Part shown: in pieces, positions 24,286 through 38,265 of the stretch | How positions within the stretch are numbered: the first letter of the stretch is position 1 | Layout of the letters: each line of letters starts with the position of its first letter | Source of the DNA: Auanema rhodensis | Taxonomy: Eukaryota > Nematoda > Chromadorea > Rhabditida > Rhabditidae | Length of the DNA: 64,000 nt | Assembly (NCBI GenBank): GCA_964057225.1 | Contig: OZ059895.1 | Coordinates: forward strand, 7,378,001 to 7,442,000 | Direction of reading: 5' to 3' | Translations under genes and position numbers: made by a program | The notes under the pieces: generated by a model | The model's database searches: none | What the model saw: the letters and a program-made list of their open reading frames with translations, nothing else | What the model was told of the DNA's origin: nothing

Positions 24286-27200
24286 CATTTCATTTTCTCT
24301 CACTCATCTATGTGCATTGAAAAGAAGGAGAAAGAGGAAAAACTTCAAAAATAATTTTCATGATCTATTTTCCAAACAGGAATGAATTCGAAAAAAGGAA
24401 ATTATCGATTTTTCTAGGCTTTTCAAAGCTAAAAAAATTTTTTTTGTTAGTTTTAGCACTGTCAGTGCCTTTTCCCTGCCTTTATCGTCAGTTGGAGGCA
24501 TGGATCTCATTTTAAAAGCTAAACGAATAAGAAAGAAGACTGGAAAGGGTCGCTTCAATAGAAAAATAAAAAAAAAATTTTTTTTGAAATTGTTTGTGAA
24601 TGAATAGTTTCAAACTTTTCGTTTTTTTTTCTCTCAGGCCTTGAAATTTTCCTTATCTCAGTTCATTAAATAGCATACAAATAAAGTTTTCTGCACATAA
24701 AAACCAATACTAAGTTGATTATAAAGCATGTTTCCATCCGGTCCTGTTTTTGAATTATTTTTCATTTTGAAACGAAAGAAAAATCAATTCAAAAACGATG
24801 ATGATGATGATGATGATGATGAACCATTGATGACAAAGTCAATGAGGAGGATAAGGATTAAAGCTCTTATAAACAAGCTTTTTCTTTGAAAAAAAAGAAA
24901 GAATAAAGATTAAGATACATGATATGTAAATAATTTTTTAAATTTGTTATCAACTTATTAGAAAACTTTGATTATATTCTCCCTCATCTTCAATTTACTT
25001 CTATGCTTTTATACGTGTTATTTAAGTAAAAGCCATAAAAGTTTTTTTTTTTTCAAAAAACAAAGACAAATGCAGGAGAGGGGAAGAGAAGCTGAATAAA
25101 AAAACTTTTTTGTTCGAGAAAAATAGGAACTTTTCATGTTATAGCACATAGCTCTTTCCTATTTTTCTTGTCAATCTTGCTGCTCTGATGCTGCTTTGAT
25201 GACAATCAGATTGACTGGACCCGACTTCAGCTTCAGAAGCATGAAGTCATTTAGAAGCATTTGATAAGTATATATGTATATATAATATATAATATTATAT
25301 ATAAATTATAATGAAAATACCTATCTTCTAGAACAAAAAATTGAAAAAATAATAGAATTAAGCAGCCAAAAATGGGGGGAGAAAAATCATTCATAATGAT
25401 TAGTGAAGTTGGAAAAGAACACGATGTCGAATCATCGAATTTTGATTATTTGATGATCGAATCATAAGAAAGCAAGCATCTGAAGACAGCACGGCGGCAG
25501 CAACTGGTTCTCTTTCTCTCTCTGTTTCCATTTTTCTCTCTTTCCCTCTCTCTTTCTCTTTCTCTCTCTCTTGCATTACCTCTCTTTAACTCTTTTTTTT
25601 CTCTCAATTTCTCTATGAATCTCTTCCTCTCATTTGTTCTTTTTTGTGTATTTCATTCTGTTCTTCTACATCTCGTTGACCCTTGTCACCTTGTTCGTCG
25701 TCAATTCAATCGACGACGATGCATCTGAAGTCAAGCCTCGGATGTTGACGATGCCCTTCAAAATCAGAATAGATATTACTATATGATCAGTTGATTTTAT
25801 AACTAAAAGGGAAATGCATATAAGATTACGTTGTATGTGTATGTATGATGTACTGATGAAAGGGCTTCAGAAGTTAGATACATCTCGTCATCATCATCAT
25901 CATCATCATTCAACGAACCAACCACAACGATGTTGTCGTTCTTCATTAAAGTTTTAAATGGAAATTTCATTGAGATGTCAATCAGTGGCATTTTAAATCA
26001 ATTTTTTAAGAAATAATTTCGTTTTTAAAGAAAAAAAAGAATTTTTGAAGAAAAACAAGCAGATAGGAAATATCGGAACATCTGGAATACGTACGTAAAA
26101 GTACCGAAGTTAGATGAGGAAGCAGCTTGTGGACAACAAGCACAATCTCAATTTCCTTTGCTGAGTTGAAATAATATAATTGGACGTTGATTATAAATAA
26201 ATAAAAAATAATTAAAATATAATTATAATAAGCTAAAAATAAAATAAAAAAGTGAAAGTATATAAAGAAGTTTCGAGACCAAAAAAGTCTGAAGAACAGA
26301 AAAAATTGAATCAACTCGCAAGTTGAAAATAAAGGAAAAACGATGGCTTCATCGATGTCATTATCATCATCATACATGTTTCCTACAACAATATTATATT
26401 GTCTATTGACATATGCTGCTCATGCTCAAGACAATAATGCTGCTGAAAATGCTCAGATGAAGTTGCATGTGAAGCGGCGAATATAGAACAAGGATGAGAG
26501 AGAGAGAGAAAGATAGATAGCATGAATGAATTGAGAATGTCAAAAAAAAGAACGATAAATGAGTTTTGCAGAGGCAAAAGAGTAAAAATCTGAATAAGAG
26601 GGGAAAAGAGGAAAAGGGAGAAATTGACGAGAAAAGAAGAAAGGATAGAAAAGATTGTTGAATAAATAGTTTTCAAATTAAAAAAACAACAGCAGAAGCA
26701 GCAATTTGACATAAGCCCACAAGATTCATTGATGCTTATGGCAATCTGATAAGGTTGTAGCAAAAAATCTGAGTAGTGATGGACTGACAAAGACCGTTCA
26801 CAACTTCATACTCTTCGCTTTCAGTATCATCATTGCCGACATTGTCATCGTAATCGTTGTCACAGTTTACAAGATTTTTGTGTTGAGAGCGTTGTAGAAG
26901 ACATGATGTTGTCGATGCAACAATTAGACGACACACCTCAAAGTACTCTCTTCATTGGTTGAAAACCCTAATCATCAGACCGAATATTGATTGTATAAAA
27001 GAACCAAAAAAGGGCAGAAAATGAATGAAATTGACAATGAATGTGAATGACTGACAAGCAGAATCATGGTATATAGAGAAAGAAAGAGATGAAAGACCAG
27101 ATGAAGAAGATGAAAAAATGAATTCTGATATTCAGATGAGATGCGACGTAGATGTATAGGTTGACGACGTGGAGAACAGATGTGCGTATGTATGTGTACC

Positions 27201-28387
27201 ATCGTCATTCATATATGTAGCTTGTATAGAAGAAGTTGAAAAAGAGATATTCGGATAAAAGTACTACTTCATACAGAAAAATTGTTATAAATATATGAAT
27301 AAATATATAAATATTATATATTATATACTATATAACATATAATATATTAATATATTTATTTATATTTATATTTAGAAAGAATGAACATAGGACATCTGGA
27401 TATGTATGTTTCAAACAGAAAATGAAAAATGTTCTTGTTATTGAAGAGGAAAGAATCCTATTGAAACGGATATACAGATTACAGTATGTTGAAAGGAAAC
27501 AACGAAGGATTGACAGAATCATCGAAGTTTTAGACAACGAACTTCACTTTATCAACAATATCTAGGGATTGAATTTAAATTTTTGAATGAAAAGAATAAG
27601 AAAGTTAGAGAGAAAGAAGGAAAGAGAGAGAGAGAGGAGAAGAGAGGATTGTTCTAGCATCTTGTACCAAAATTCTCTCAATGTTTCTGAATCATCCGCA
27701 AATTGTCTCAAATCGGATGACTTCACCCTCTCATATGGACTCTATCTCTAATCGTTTTCCTCTCATTTTTTTCCTCTTTTTCAATCGCTTTTCTATTGAA
27801 AATAAGTTTTTTAATTTAAAATAGAATGACTGTTTTTCAAAAAAAAATTTTTTTTTTCAAATTTTGGAGTTCGTTTAGCTAGTTATCTACCTAATTCACT
27901 TACTCATTGTTTCAGTATAAATTGCTGAAAAAAACGAGAAAAGACGAATGTGGATTTGATTTTAAAAAAGTTTTTTTTTTTCATTTTTTTTGTATTTAAA
28001 ATGAAAAATTACGGTATATATAGGATAATAGATTAGTTAAAGAAGTAAGATAATGATCATCATCATCAACAACTTGATCATCAACTTGATCATCAACCTC
28101 ATCATCGACAGCATCTTAACTCTAAGAAAATGATTAAAACATTTCAGTTGATGAATTCCACATATTATTCTGAAAATAAAATAAATAAATATCAAATACG
28201 TATAGTATATAGTTAAGAAGAAATATACATATAAATAGAAGAAAAAAAAAGAAATTTTATGAGGAAAAGCCATGAGGCACGAAGCTAAACAAGCAAATCA
28301 AGAGCTATGAATGACAAGATATAGATAGTGAAGACGGATGTATCAGGAAGAAAAATAAATTTGAAAAGAAATCAGAAAGAGATTGAC

Positions 28388-28389
<2 letters not shown>

Positions 28390-28441
<52 letters not shown>

Positions 28442-28442
28442 G
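28390..28442. repeat. (GA)n microsatellite
   Basis: About 53 bp of GA with one AAA interruption. Confidence 0.95.
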
Positions 28443-29740
28443 GAAAATAAAGAGAAGAAATAGAAAGGAAACGTATTTTCTAAAACAAAATTTGTTAAAA
28501 AATAATTAAAAAATTAAAAATAATAGATTACGCTTAGAAGGTCATTAGTTAAGATGTGAGCTTCAGACAAAAATTAAGAAAAAACTAGCAAGGGGAGAGA
28601 GAGAGAGAAAGAGACGTGGAAAGATAGGAGATACAGCAGAATTCTGAAGACGCTTAACGTAAACGCTAAACATCAAGCAGACAAACAGAAATGGATGACA
28701 CATCTTCTCTCATGTCTCCGGTCCTTCAGAAGGCTTCCGAAGTTGAAGCTTACTTCTGAGTTTAATACGATGAATATCATATGCTATAATTGCTTTGTAT
28801 GTGTATATATGTGTCACAATAATCTGTTTGGAAATTTTTATAAAACTTTCGAGTTGATGAAAAGGTTGGCGAAATATTTCATATGATCAACTTATCATGA
28901 TTTGTTCAACTAATGAACGGATATGTTTCATCATCTACAAATATTCTTCTTAGTTGTCACAACTACTGCTTACTACCGTATGCCATTCGAGAGCAGAATA
29001 ATAATCGCCTCAGGGCATCTAGATTAGTCACACAAATGCAGTTATGCCGCCAATACACATTCAGCCAACCACGGCCCCTGCCCTCTCTCTCTCTCTCTAT
29101 TACTTCACTTTTCTTGTCTCTTCCAAGCTATTCACATGTTATCTCTCAATTTCTTTTAGTCTTTTCATGTCGAGACTCATATAGTTGTTAAGAGGAATAG
29201 ATAGACGTAAGAGAATCTGAGAAGCAGACATTCAGATAAACTCATTTGTGGTCGACAAATTAATAGAAAAGCTATGCAATTCTTCAAAAAGAGATTTCAA
29301 AGTCAATCAACTTCGTTATGAGACAATGCCCGGTAGAAGCCGGGACAAAAAAATTATTTTTCTTTCTTTTCCGCTCATCTGGTATACGGTAATAGCTGAA
29401 CATAAGGGTTGATACAATGAATGTTAATATATGTATATTGATAATAAATAGAAAATTATTAAAATAATAATAATAAAACAATTTAAAAAGAAAAAAAAAT
29501 TGAAAAAGAAAGAAATATTATATGGTATAGTTAATATAAGAAAATATGAAATATGAGCATACTGTAGAATATGAAATATTATGAATTTTTATGAAAAAAT
29601 TATTAAAAATAATAATTAATTAATAATAAATATATAAATATATATTATAATATATAGATAGTTGAAATAGAATATTAGTTCGTCTAGAAAATCGACAATC
29701 GCCTGATGAACAGACGAGCGACGTCGTTGACGAAGCAAAA

Positions 29741-29772
29741 TGGGCGGGGCATATTCGAAAAAGGGGCGTGGC
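29741..29772. promoter_or_regulatory. Paired SP/KLF-type GC boxes
   Basis: GGGCGGGGC (29742-29750) and GGGGCGTGGC (29763-29772), the SP1/KLF consensus, 22 bp apart in an otherwise AT-rich stretch. A TATACGGTAA element is 350 bp to the left. Confidence 0.35.
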
Positions 29773-30313
29773 TAGTGAAAGACGACCAAGTAAGAGAAAG
29801 TAAAAGATAGAGAGAGTATGAGAGGAAGTTAGTAGCAAGACAATGGCAAAAGTCGATTTGTGTTGAATATACTATGTTAAATTATGTGAAATTACTCTCA
29901 AACAACTGAAAGAAAAATTTTTTTAACAAAATTCATGGCGGCCAAAAATTGAAGAAGAAGCTGAAAATAAGAGAAATGGACGATAAGAAGGGAAAAAGAA
30001 GAAGGAGGAGGAAGACGAACGAAGAAGAAAAGCAGGAGCAGGATACAGATGACAGCATGACAGCATCAAGCTTCAGATGACACTAACATAACGTCATGAA
30101 CATAATGATCATGAAATCACTAAAGCTATATAGAATTAATTACTATTAATAGTTTTAGAAGGAACAGAAATAGGAAAGTGATTATGTTCATACATCGGAA
30201 TTTCGTGTCAAAACGCCGTCGACGACGACGACGACAACTATGAAAACCACTAACCCGCAATCGCAATGACCACACAGCGTTGATGCTTATTCACTGATCG
30301 CATCACCTGTTAG

Positions 30314-30348
30314 CCAATCGGCGTCCAAGGACGCCAATGGGTAATTGG
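30314..30348. promoter_or_regulatory. Triple CCAAT cluster around a GC palindrome
   Basis: CCAAT at 30314-30318 and 30334-30338 and an inverted copy (ATTGG) at 30344-30348. The first two flank the 16-bp palindrome GGCGTCCAAGGACGCC (30320-30335). Two same-strand CCAAT boxes 20 bp apart resemble an NF-Y-bound promoter. No coding sequence follows within several hundred bases. Confidence 0.35.
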
Positions 30349-32606
30349 CAACTGTTAACATGCTTGTAGTGGTAGTGGTAGCAAGATGAAGTGCTACATG
30401 AAGGTTGTTGAAATCATAACATGATGAAGGTGCAGAAAGATGAAAGACCGTTAGAACCTTTTGAGTATTCTGAAGTCAGTATTTTCAAAAATAGAAAAGC
30501 GGATGAATGAAGAAGTGGAACGAAGGAGGAACGATAACGACAAGTGAGAGAGAGAGCGAAAGAGAGAGAGAAAGAGGAAGAGGATAGTGGGACATCATTG
30601 AGATAGATGAAAGCCATATCCAAGTTTTCTATACCTATCTTTGCGTCTACTTCTTGTGCTCTTCCATGCAAAACAGAAAGCCGAAATTTCATTAGGATGA
30701 TTGAGACGACGATGAAGATGAAGACGACGATGAATAGAAGGAAAGGCAAGAGAGAGGGAGAGGGAGAAAACGGACGACGACGAACTAAGCGATTCAGATT
30801 CAGATAATGATGATGATGATGAGGAGGAATGAGACTGAAAGCCTCTAATATAGGGAGAAGCTTTAGCTCTATGCACAGTCCCCTTGGGGTCGTGATGTTC
30901 ATTGTCTTGCTCATCGTTCCCTCAAACTTCCTTGTTATAGATTACGGTGGAAATCTGAAGCTGAATTAATCATCATCAACATTCGTTTGTATTTAAGTAG
31001 CAAATCATAAGTTAAAACATATGAAATAGTATAAGAGATTTTAGAGATCTAAAGAAGGTTAAAGCTTAATCTAACATCTATCTCTCTCATTATCTCTCTC
31101 TTTCTCTTTTCAAATTCTAAAAGTTATTGCTTTGTTTTCTATATGTCATCCTAACTGAACATCAAGTCATAGTCTCATCGTCTGTCTTAACTTGACATCA
31201 GATGCATCAGAAATGAATTGAGATTGTGCGTAAAACACACACACACACACACACATACACATATCCATACATGAAAATACATATATCTATGCACATATAT
31301 GTATGTAGACATCATGTTGATTGTATTCCAGCAACAGAAAATCATAGCCTCAAGGCAAATTTTAATCAAATTTCATCTGGTTCCGTAACTGAATAAGTCA
31401 CAAAACCAATACAATCTATCTATATAACTTCAGCTTCTGCTTCATTTGCACTATATCTAATACGAAATTAGTTGTCATCAAATACTTTTGCTGAGACCTT
31501 TGCATGTAAATTCTCAACATTCTCAATGCTCTATCACGTTTTCAAAATCTTTTCTATTTCATTTGCTTTGTTTCCAATCCTCACATCATCTTATAATTGA
31601 AGAATCTTCGAACATTCAATATCATATACTAAGCCTTGTTTCTGTCTTCCTAGAGGACCTACAGGACTGCTTTGAAAAAAGATTTATTCAATCTAGCTAA
31701 TAGAAGAATTTGGGTCTCTACTCTTCTGCAGAAAAAAAATTTCCTCGTCGATTAAGCATCTGATACAGATGATGATGACGACAAAGCTTTAGTTAGTATA
31801 GCTATATCCAATCACTAATTCAATGAAAAATGCAACTTTTACAAAGAAATTTGCAACAAGTCATCCTATGTCTTAGAGCGAAAAACTCAATTCAAATGCG
31901 ATTTTAGAAAAATTTAAAAAGGTTGTGGCAGAAGAGCAATGAAATACGACATTCGGTTAGAAGTCGAATCATTCATAATCCATGATCTAGGCGGATATAA
32001 GGGAGTGACCACGACGGTCTCGGTAATCGTCAGACATCAGTTGTGCTCAACAACTAGGAGGAATGGGTAAGCAGGGAAGAACTGAGAGAGAGCAGAGATG
32101 AAGAGAATGTGACTTCATTTGATTTCCGGTAATCTAAAATTCTATAAGCAGCTGACTGAGATTGATGTGATCCGGTAGAGATGAACTGAAATGAACAAAG
32201 AGGCAAAGCCTCCTATCTGGGATGTGTGAGTGTGTATGCCTGTTAGACGGACAACGATAATGTCAGAAGTCGACGTCGAAAACATATTTTTCTAAGATAT
32301 TTCATACAGAGCTAAAGGAAAAAAAGAAGAGTAAATGAAAAAAAATGACAAAACATCATTAAAGTATGAGAGGGTATCAGAGAAGAAGAACGAGAAACGC
32401 ATGAAGAACAGGGTGAATTTGAAGAGACAGGAAGCCGTCGGCTTGTTGAGGAGAAAAGTTATCAAATATGCAATGTGAAGACAGAAAAAGGATATAGAGA
32501 ATATATACGAGGGAGAGGAATAGAGAGAGACACCGCATTGCCTCATCCTTTCCTTCATTCCCTTTCCTTACTCGCTAGCGATGAACCAGCCAGTCAGATG
32601 GAGTTG

Positions 32607-32616
32607 GATTACGGTA
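32607..32616 (+). promoter_or_regulatory. Dispersed element GATTACGGTA
   Basis: Shares the 16-mer GGATTACGGTAATAAG with the copy at 49001. One of six exact GATTACGGTA decamers in the window. Confidence 0.4.
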
Positions 32617-35600
32617 ATAAGATGACCGCATATGGGGAATGTGATGTAGCATAGAAGAGGAGAGAATAAGAGAAATAAGAGATAACGAATATAAGAGGGA
32701 ATAAGAGACATTTATATAGAAAGAATATAGATAATGGTAGAAAATGGCAAAAAATAGCAAAATAGTTTAAAAATAATATTAAAATATGAGAGATATAGAG
32801 AGAAACAGAGAAGATTAATGGGAGAAAAAGAGATGCAGAGGATGAATCAATGACTAGTTCAGCTTAAATGTTGACGAGTACGCATAGTTAGATAAACAAA
32901 GATTTTATTTTTTTATTTAAATTGAAAAAAAGATCATTTTATTATATATTATATATATATTTATATAATATTTAAGAAGAAAAATAAAATTTTATATTAA
33001 AATTAAAAGAGAATACGGTATAATTATAATGAAATAAAGCAAAAAGAATAGAAAAATATCGAAATTTTTTAAAAAAACTGATGAAGTTGTCAGATGAAAC
33101 AGGCAATGAATGTGTTAAATTAATTGTCATCTAAATGGTTTCATTTTCATAAAAATTAACTTTTTTGTCCTTTCTACTCTTGTTCTATTTCATATTTCAT
33201 TTACCATCTTTCATCTTTCAGTCAGAACTACCTCTCTCTTTCTCTCTTTCTCTTACTCTCTCTCTCTATTCTATAATATCTATTTCATTATTCTCATTCA
33301 TTTTGATGTCGCACTATTCACAGAAGTCTTTTGATGTCGGTAAATCGTTTGAAATAGCCGTCAAAACGGTTTTGTTCACCATCATCTTCCATTTTCCTTC
33401 TGAGCTGTTCCGCTTATTGTTATGTACATGTGTGTTGCCATATATAGCCAAAAATGAACTTAAACTACTTGAAAAATGATTGGAAATAATGAATAGATTA
33501 AGAGAAAATGTTAGTTCCATACATATAGAGGGAATGATCAGAAAATATAGAAAAAATGTGAAAGAAATGAGAAAAAAACAAGAAATTATTCAAATGATCA
33601 TAAACCATATCATATAGTATAATATTATTTATTTATTTAAATAATTTTCTTCTACTTATCTCAACTACTCATCTCTTTTGTTTCATTTTTTTCTTATTTT
33701 CTATCCAAAAATTCTTTGATTCATTTTGTTTTAAGAAAAATGATCAACAGACAGATGTCTACTGTGATTGTCGGCTTGAAAAGTGTGAAAAGTGACAAAC
33801 GAAAAGTAAATGTTGAAAAGAAAGTTGAAATAGTCTTTTCAATGTATTGTTTCATTGTGAATACTTATATAGAAATTTTCCCTTCTTAACTTATAATACT
33901 ATTATATCTATGAATATATATATGTATATATATATATATATAGTTAACCGATGACACAATTTCCTTCTTTTCTTGTCTTTTTTCAAACATTTTTAAGACA
34001 AAAATCAAAGAGGATATGAAAAGGAAGTCAATTGAATTGAATGAAAATGAAAAAATTGAAAAGAGATTGCAGATGGGCTAGAGTTTCATTTCGGAAAAAT
34101 ATGAAAAGACGATATTTGAGGTTAGATAGGTTGATGTTTCATCTTCTTTTCTCTTCATAACAAAAGATTTTCGAGATAGGGGGCTATAACATTACTGTGA
34201 GTAGTAACATTCAGATTAATAGAAATTACAGAAGAGCAACCGTTCTACTTCATTTTATAATAAACAATGATGATTATGCTTATTATTATGCAAATAACTG
34301 TACCTGAATGACGTCATTTACACGTACGTGAAATTATAATCATACGTATGTATATATTTATGAAAATGATATAAGGATACGGAAGGTTGAAGTCAAAAGA
34401 GCAGAGAGCAACAAGCTTGGCTTCTGAAAATTAGTAATTGGTTACTGAGCGCTATAATCCACATGAATCGCTATGAGACCCATAATCATACGAAATAAAT
34501 TTCGGCCATTTGCAGCTCGTTATGACATAAAGGCTGAAAAAAATGAAAAGTTAGAATTTCATGGCATATGTGTTTTGAAATGAATATTTAGAGAAAGTTT
34601 GTGGATGATACAGATGCACCAACAGTAGCAGAGAAATAAAAAGAATGAGAAGCTAGAGAATAAATTCAAATAAAATGGAAAAATAAGAAGAAGAAGAAGC
34701 AGATGAAGAAGAATAAGAACAGGAATCAAATGAAAAATAGTAAAAATGAAAACTTCTCTCTTCCTCTCTACCTCCTCCCTCTCTCTCTATCTATCTTTCA
34801 AAACTTTATATTTAAATGTTGTCGTTAGTGGCATCTGAACGGCATGCTACCACCGCAGAAGCGTTCATCATCAGACAACGTCGGCATTATCGTTGTTCTT
34901 TAAGATGGCTTGATACATCGTTCATCATCAGCTTCTTGTAGTCTTCATTTCTTATTAATACTTGTAAAGAAATAGAAGAAAATGAAGAAGAATAAGGCAA
35001 AAGAAGAGGAAAAGACACAGCATTTCTTCTGTATTTGAAGTCTATATATCAGACATTTCAATGAAAATGTTCTCACATACTCAATTTCTTTTTCAAAATT
35101 TTTCAGAAACAACTTCATATTTCTTTCCATTCGCTTGTCCATATTATATCAGAAAATGGTATGCAAATATTAGAAAAAAATGATCCAAAGTACGAAAATG
35201 CTTAAAACACATGATGTAAGTTAGACATTTTCAAATCATTAATGCTCATAGCTTAAGCTTAGTCTAGTGCTTATCTTCAACACTCAGTTGGCTATTTCAT
35301 ATCAATTCAACAGTTTTCGATATTTTTTTAATGAAAAACTTGTTTTTAATTTCAGAAATTTTTATTTTAAAAATGAAAAATTAAATTAAAATCATTAGAT
35401 GTTGAATGCCGTTAAAATGAGACATGTCTCAATGATTTCTTTACCCATTTTTTCAGCTGTTCTTCCAATGTCCATTCTTTGCCTTTTTACCTCTCGTATC
35501 ATCTCTCTGCCATTATACTCTCTTTCTCTGTTGTTTCTTTCGTTCCGTCAAACACAATCTTTAAAAACTATGTAAATGCTCGTAAAATCGTTTTGTAAAG

Positions 35601-37636
35601 GAAAACGAAGGAAATGACTTGATGAATATAAGAAGAAAATCATTGGCATAGTTATTGTTATAACACAAATATGTTTAATATGTGTTTGAAAGAACATCAT
35701 ATGCATACACGTAGCTACAGTATGCCGAGCTCTACTTGTCAAACCACCCAGCCCCCTCTTGCCCCCACTTCTTCTCAGCCTTCCTCTCTGTTGTGTCTCT
35801 GTCCCGTCCAACCCCCTTTTTATTCGTTCGCCTTCTCGCCTGTCAAATGATTGCTGGACAGAATTCATAATGAACTAATGAGAAGAAATAGAATGAAGCT
35901 TGGATAAGTGGTAAGGATGATTGAAAGATATAGATTCAGATGACATATACAACGCAAGTTAGAAGAGAGATAGAAGTAATACAGAAGGGGGGAGGGGCAG
36001 AAAGAAAGAAAAGTAATGAAACACCGTTTAGGTAATCTGATGATGAGACATGAAATAAGAAGTATATCAGATGAAGGTAATCAGTAGTTGTAGTAGTTAT
36101 GACATAGTAACATAGAAGTTGATGAAGTGAAATAACAAAATGAAAGAAAGACTGATGAGCAACGACAGTGATGTCAATGAGCTGCTTTGAGGTAAACGAA
36201 GAATAAGAAGATTATATGATAAGTTGAGGAATGAGAGATTGGATAGGGAGGGGGGTTCAGTAGAATGGTTAGCTGTTAGTATTTGATAGAAGCAACACGA
36301 ATTAGAAAAGATAGATGTAAAGATATGAACATGATATTAAAAGATGAAGAGAGAATAGAGAAAAGGGGGTAATAACTATAAAAATTTATCACCTTTCTCT
36401 CTTTCTTTTTCTCTTATAAATTCTTTGTATTTTTAGCAACTCTCTCAATTCATGCCTCTCACTATCACTATCTATACTAACTCTTTCTTACTCTCAATTC
36501 TCCTTCCTTCACTTACTATCTCTCTCTCGATGTTATACCTTGACGTCGTCATCGGAGATAGACAACCCATCAGAAGAAGAACTAACGATCCATTGAATGT
36601 TTGTTGCCAATTCGTCCCCATCGTCTTCTCATCTTCTTCTTCTCCTTCCTTCGCAACCTCCTCCTCTATTTCTCCTGTGTGTATGTGTATGAGAGAGGTT
36701 GCGAAGCAAGAATTCATCACTACGATAGACTCTCATAAGACAGATAAAAACTAAGAGATTACAGAGAAAAAGAGTCAATTCAAAAGATAAATTGACGTGA
36801 TTCCAATTGAAATTTCTTTTCCTCTTTCAATCTTTTCAGATCAGCTCAATCATACGACTATAAGATATGTTATATGTGTATGATTTTGATCAATTTTTTC
36901 TTTTTTTTTAATTCACAACGAATACTTGTGGAACAGCCGACGCTTAGTGATTATGGTACCCTATATACTGATGATAATATAAAAATCAAATAATTTTTCT
37001 AATTATATATTCATAGATATATAAACCTTATAAGATTTGATAGGACATGTTAAGGTTATTGGTCATATATGGAGTTCATATTCTACAGAGTGATGAAGAA
37101 AAATCTTAAAAGAATTAGAAAGAGAGAGAGAAAGAGAGAGAGGGGAGATGTAGATTGAAAGAGTGAGAGAAATAAGGAAAGTTCGATAAAAAGCTTTTTT
37201 TTGTGAAGAAGACTTTAATTAGATGCAAGCCAGAAGAGTTGAAAGAGCTTACGTCGCAGGCGACAGAACTAAGCAATCGAAATGATTTTGAATTTTTTTT
37301 TTTTTGGAAAAAAATTGAAAAAGAGAATGAAGAGAAAATGAATTATGAGCAGCTGGCTTTTCAACATATGGAGAAGTACATGAGGATTTCCGGATAAGGT
37401 AATGAATGGTTAGATGAATGATTGAAAATCATTTTGAGAAGTGAAATTTCGAAAAGTAATTTCAAGGATAGAAGAGAGGAAAGGGAAATGAACGTATAAG
37501 ATAATATGAATTGAGATTATATAAAGAAATAATTTAAAGAAAAAAGTAAAGAAAAGTATAAAAATTAGATTTATAAAGAGAAAAGGATTAAGAGAGAAAT
37601 TTCATGAGAATGAAAAATATTAAAAGAGAGGTAGAA

Positions 37637-37640
<4 letters not shown>

Positions 37641-37692
<52 letters not shown>
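37641..37692. repeat. (GA)n microsatellite
   Basis: Perfect GA run of about 52 bp. Confidence 0.95.
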
Positions 37693-37696
<4 letters not shown>

Positions 37697-38233
37697 TTCC
37701 TGACCTTATAGTACATTATGGACAGTTGTTATGATAATTGAAATGAAATGAAACAAGGAAATCAAAATTATATGATAATAATGATGTGAGAAAATAATTT
37801 TTAGAAAATAATATAAGTTGAATCATCCAATTGGTTTTGTTGAAATTTAACTGGAACATCTGAAATATGAAAAATATTAATAAAACTATGATATTATGAT
37901 TAATACATATAGTTAAGAAGAAAATTATATAAAAATTGAAAGTATAGTTACAGAAGTTATAGTAAAAGCTTTCAAACAAAAGGGTTATGAATGAAATTGA
38001 AAGAGAGGGAATGAGAGAAAAGAAGAGAGAGACAGAGAGAGAGGGAGAGAGTAAATGAATGAACAAACTATAGAATGATTCAAAAAAAAAAGGAAACAGA
38101 CCATATAAGGACAATATATTGAAAGAAAAGACAACGTGAACGATGAAGAAGAAAAAGCGAGGGTATTACTGACACATAGTCATACAGAAGAAATAGACGA
38201 CAAGAAACTAGATAGAAAGATATTTGTAATAAT

Positions 38234-38265
<32 letters not shown>

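Larger units (their letters stand above)
24101..31000. other. Gene desert, section 2, with promoter-like GC islands
   Basis: No supported gene. Three islands stand out from the AT/GA background. The first (24150-24285) has GC boxes, CATACGGTAA, an inverted CCAAT box and TTCCCGCC. The second (29690-29775) has GGGCGGGG and GGGGCGTGGC, beyond TATACGGTAA at 29383. The third (30310-30350) has three CCAAT boxes around a GC palindrome. A GA tract lies at 28390-28442. An AP-2-like site is at 29007-29016 and TATAGTTAA copies are at 28208 and 29526. The longest frames in the section (for example 30414-30914 minus) are Ser/Leu-rich repeat translations. Confidence 0.55.

Noticed and set aside
30414-30914. 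166-codon minus-strand frame, the longest outside known genes apart from shadows
   Set aside because: Made of His, Ser/Leu and Ser/Pro low-complexity segments from CAT and CT repeats; the overlapping frame is equally repetitive.
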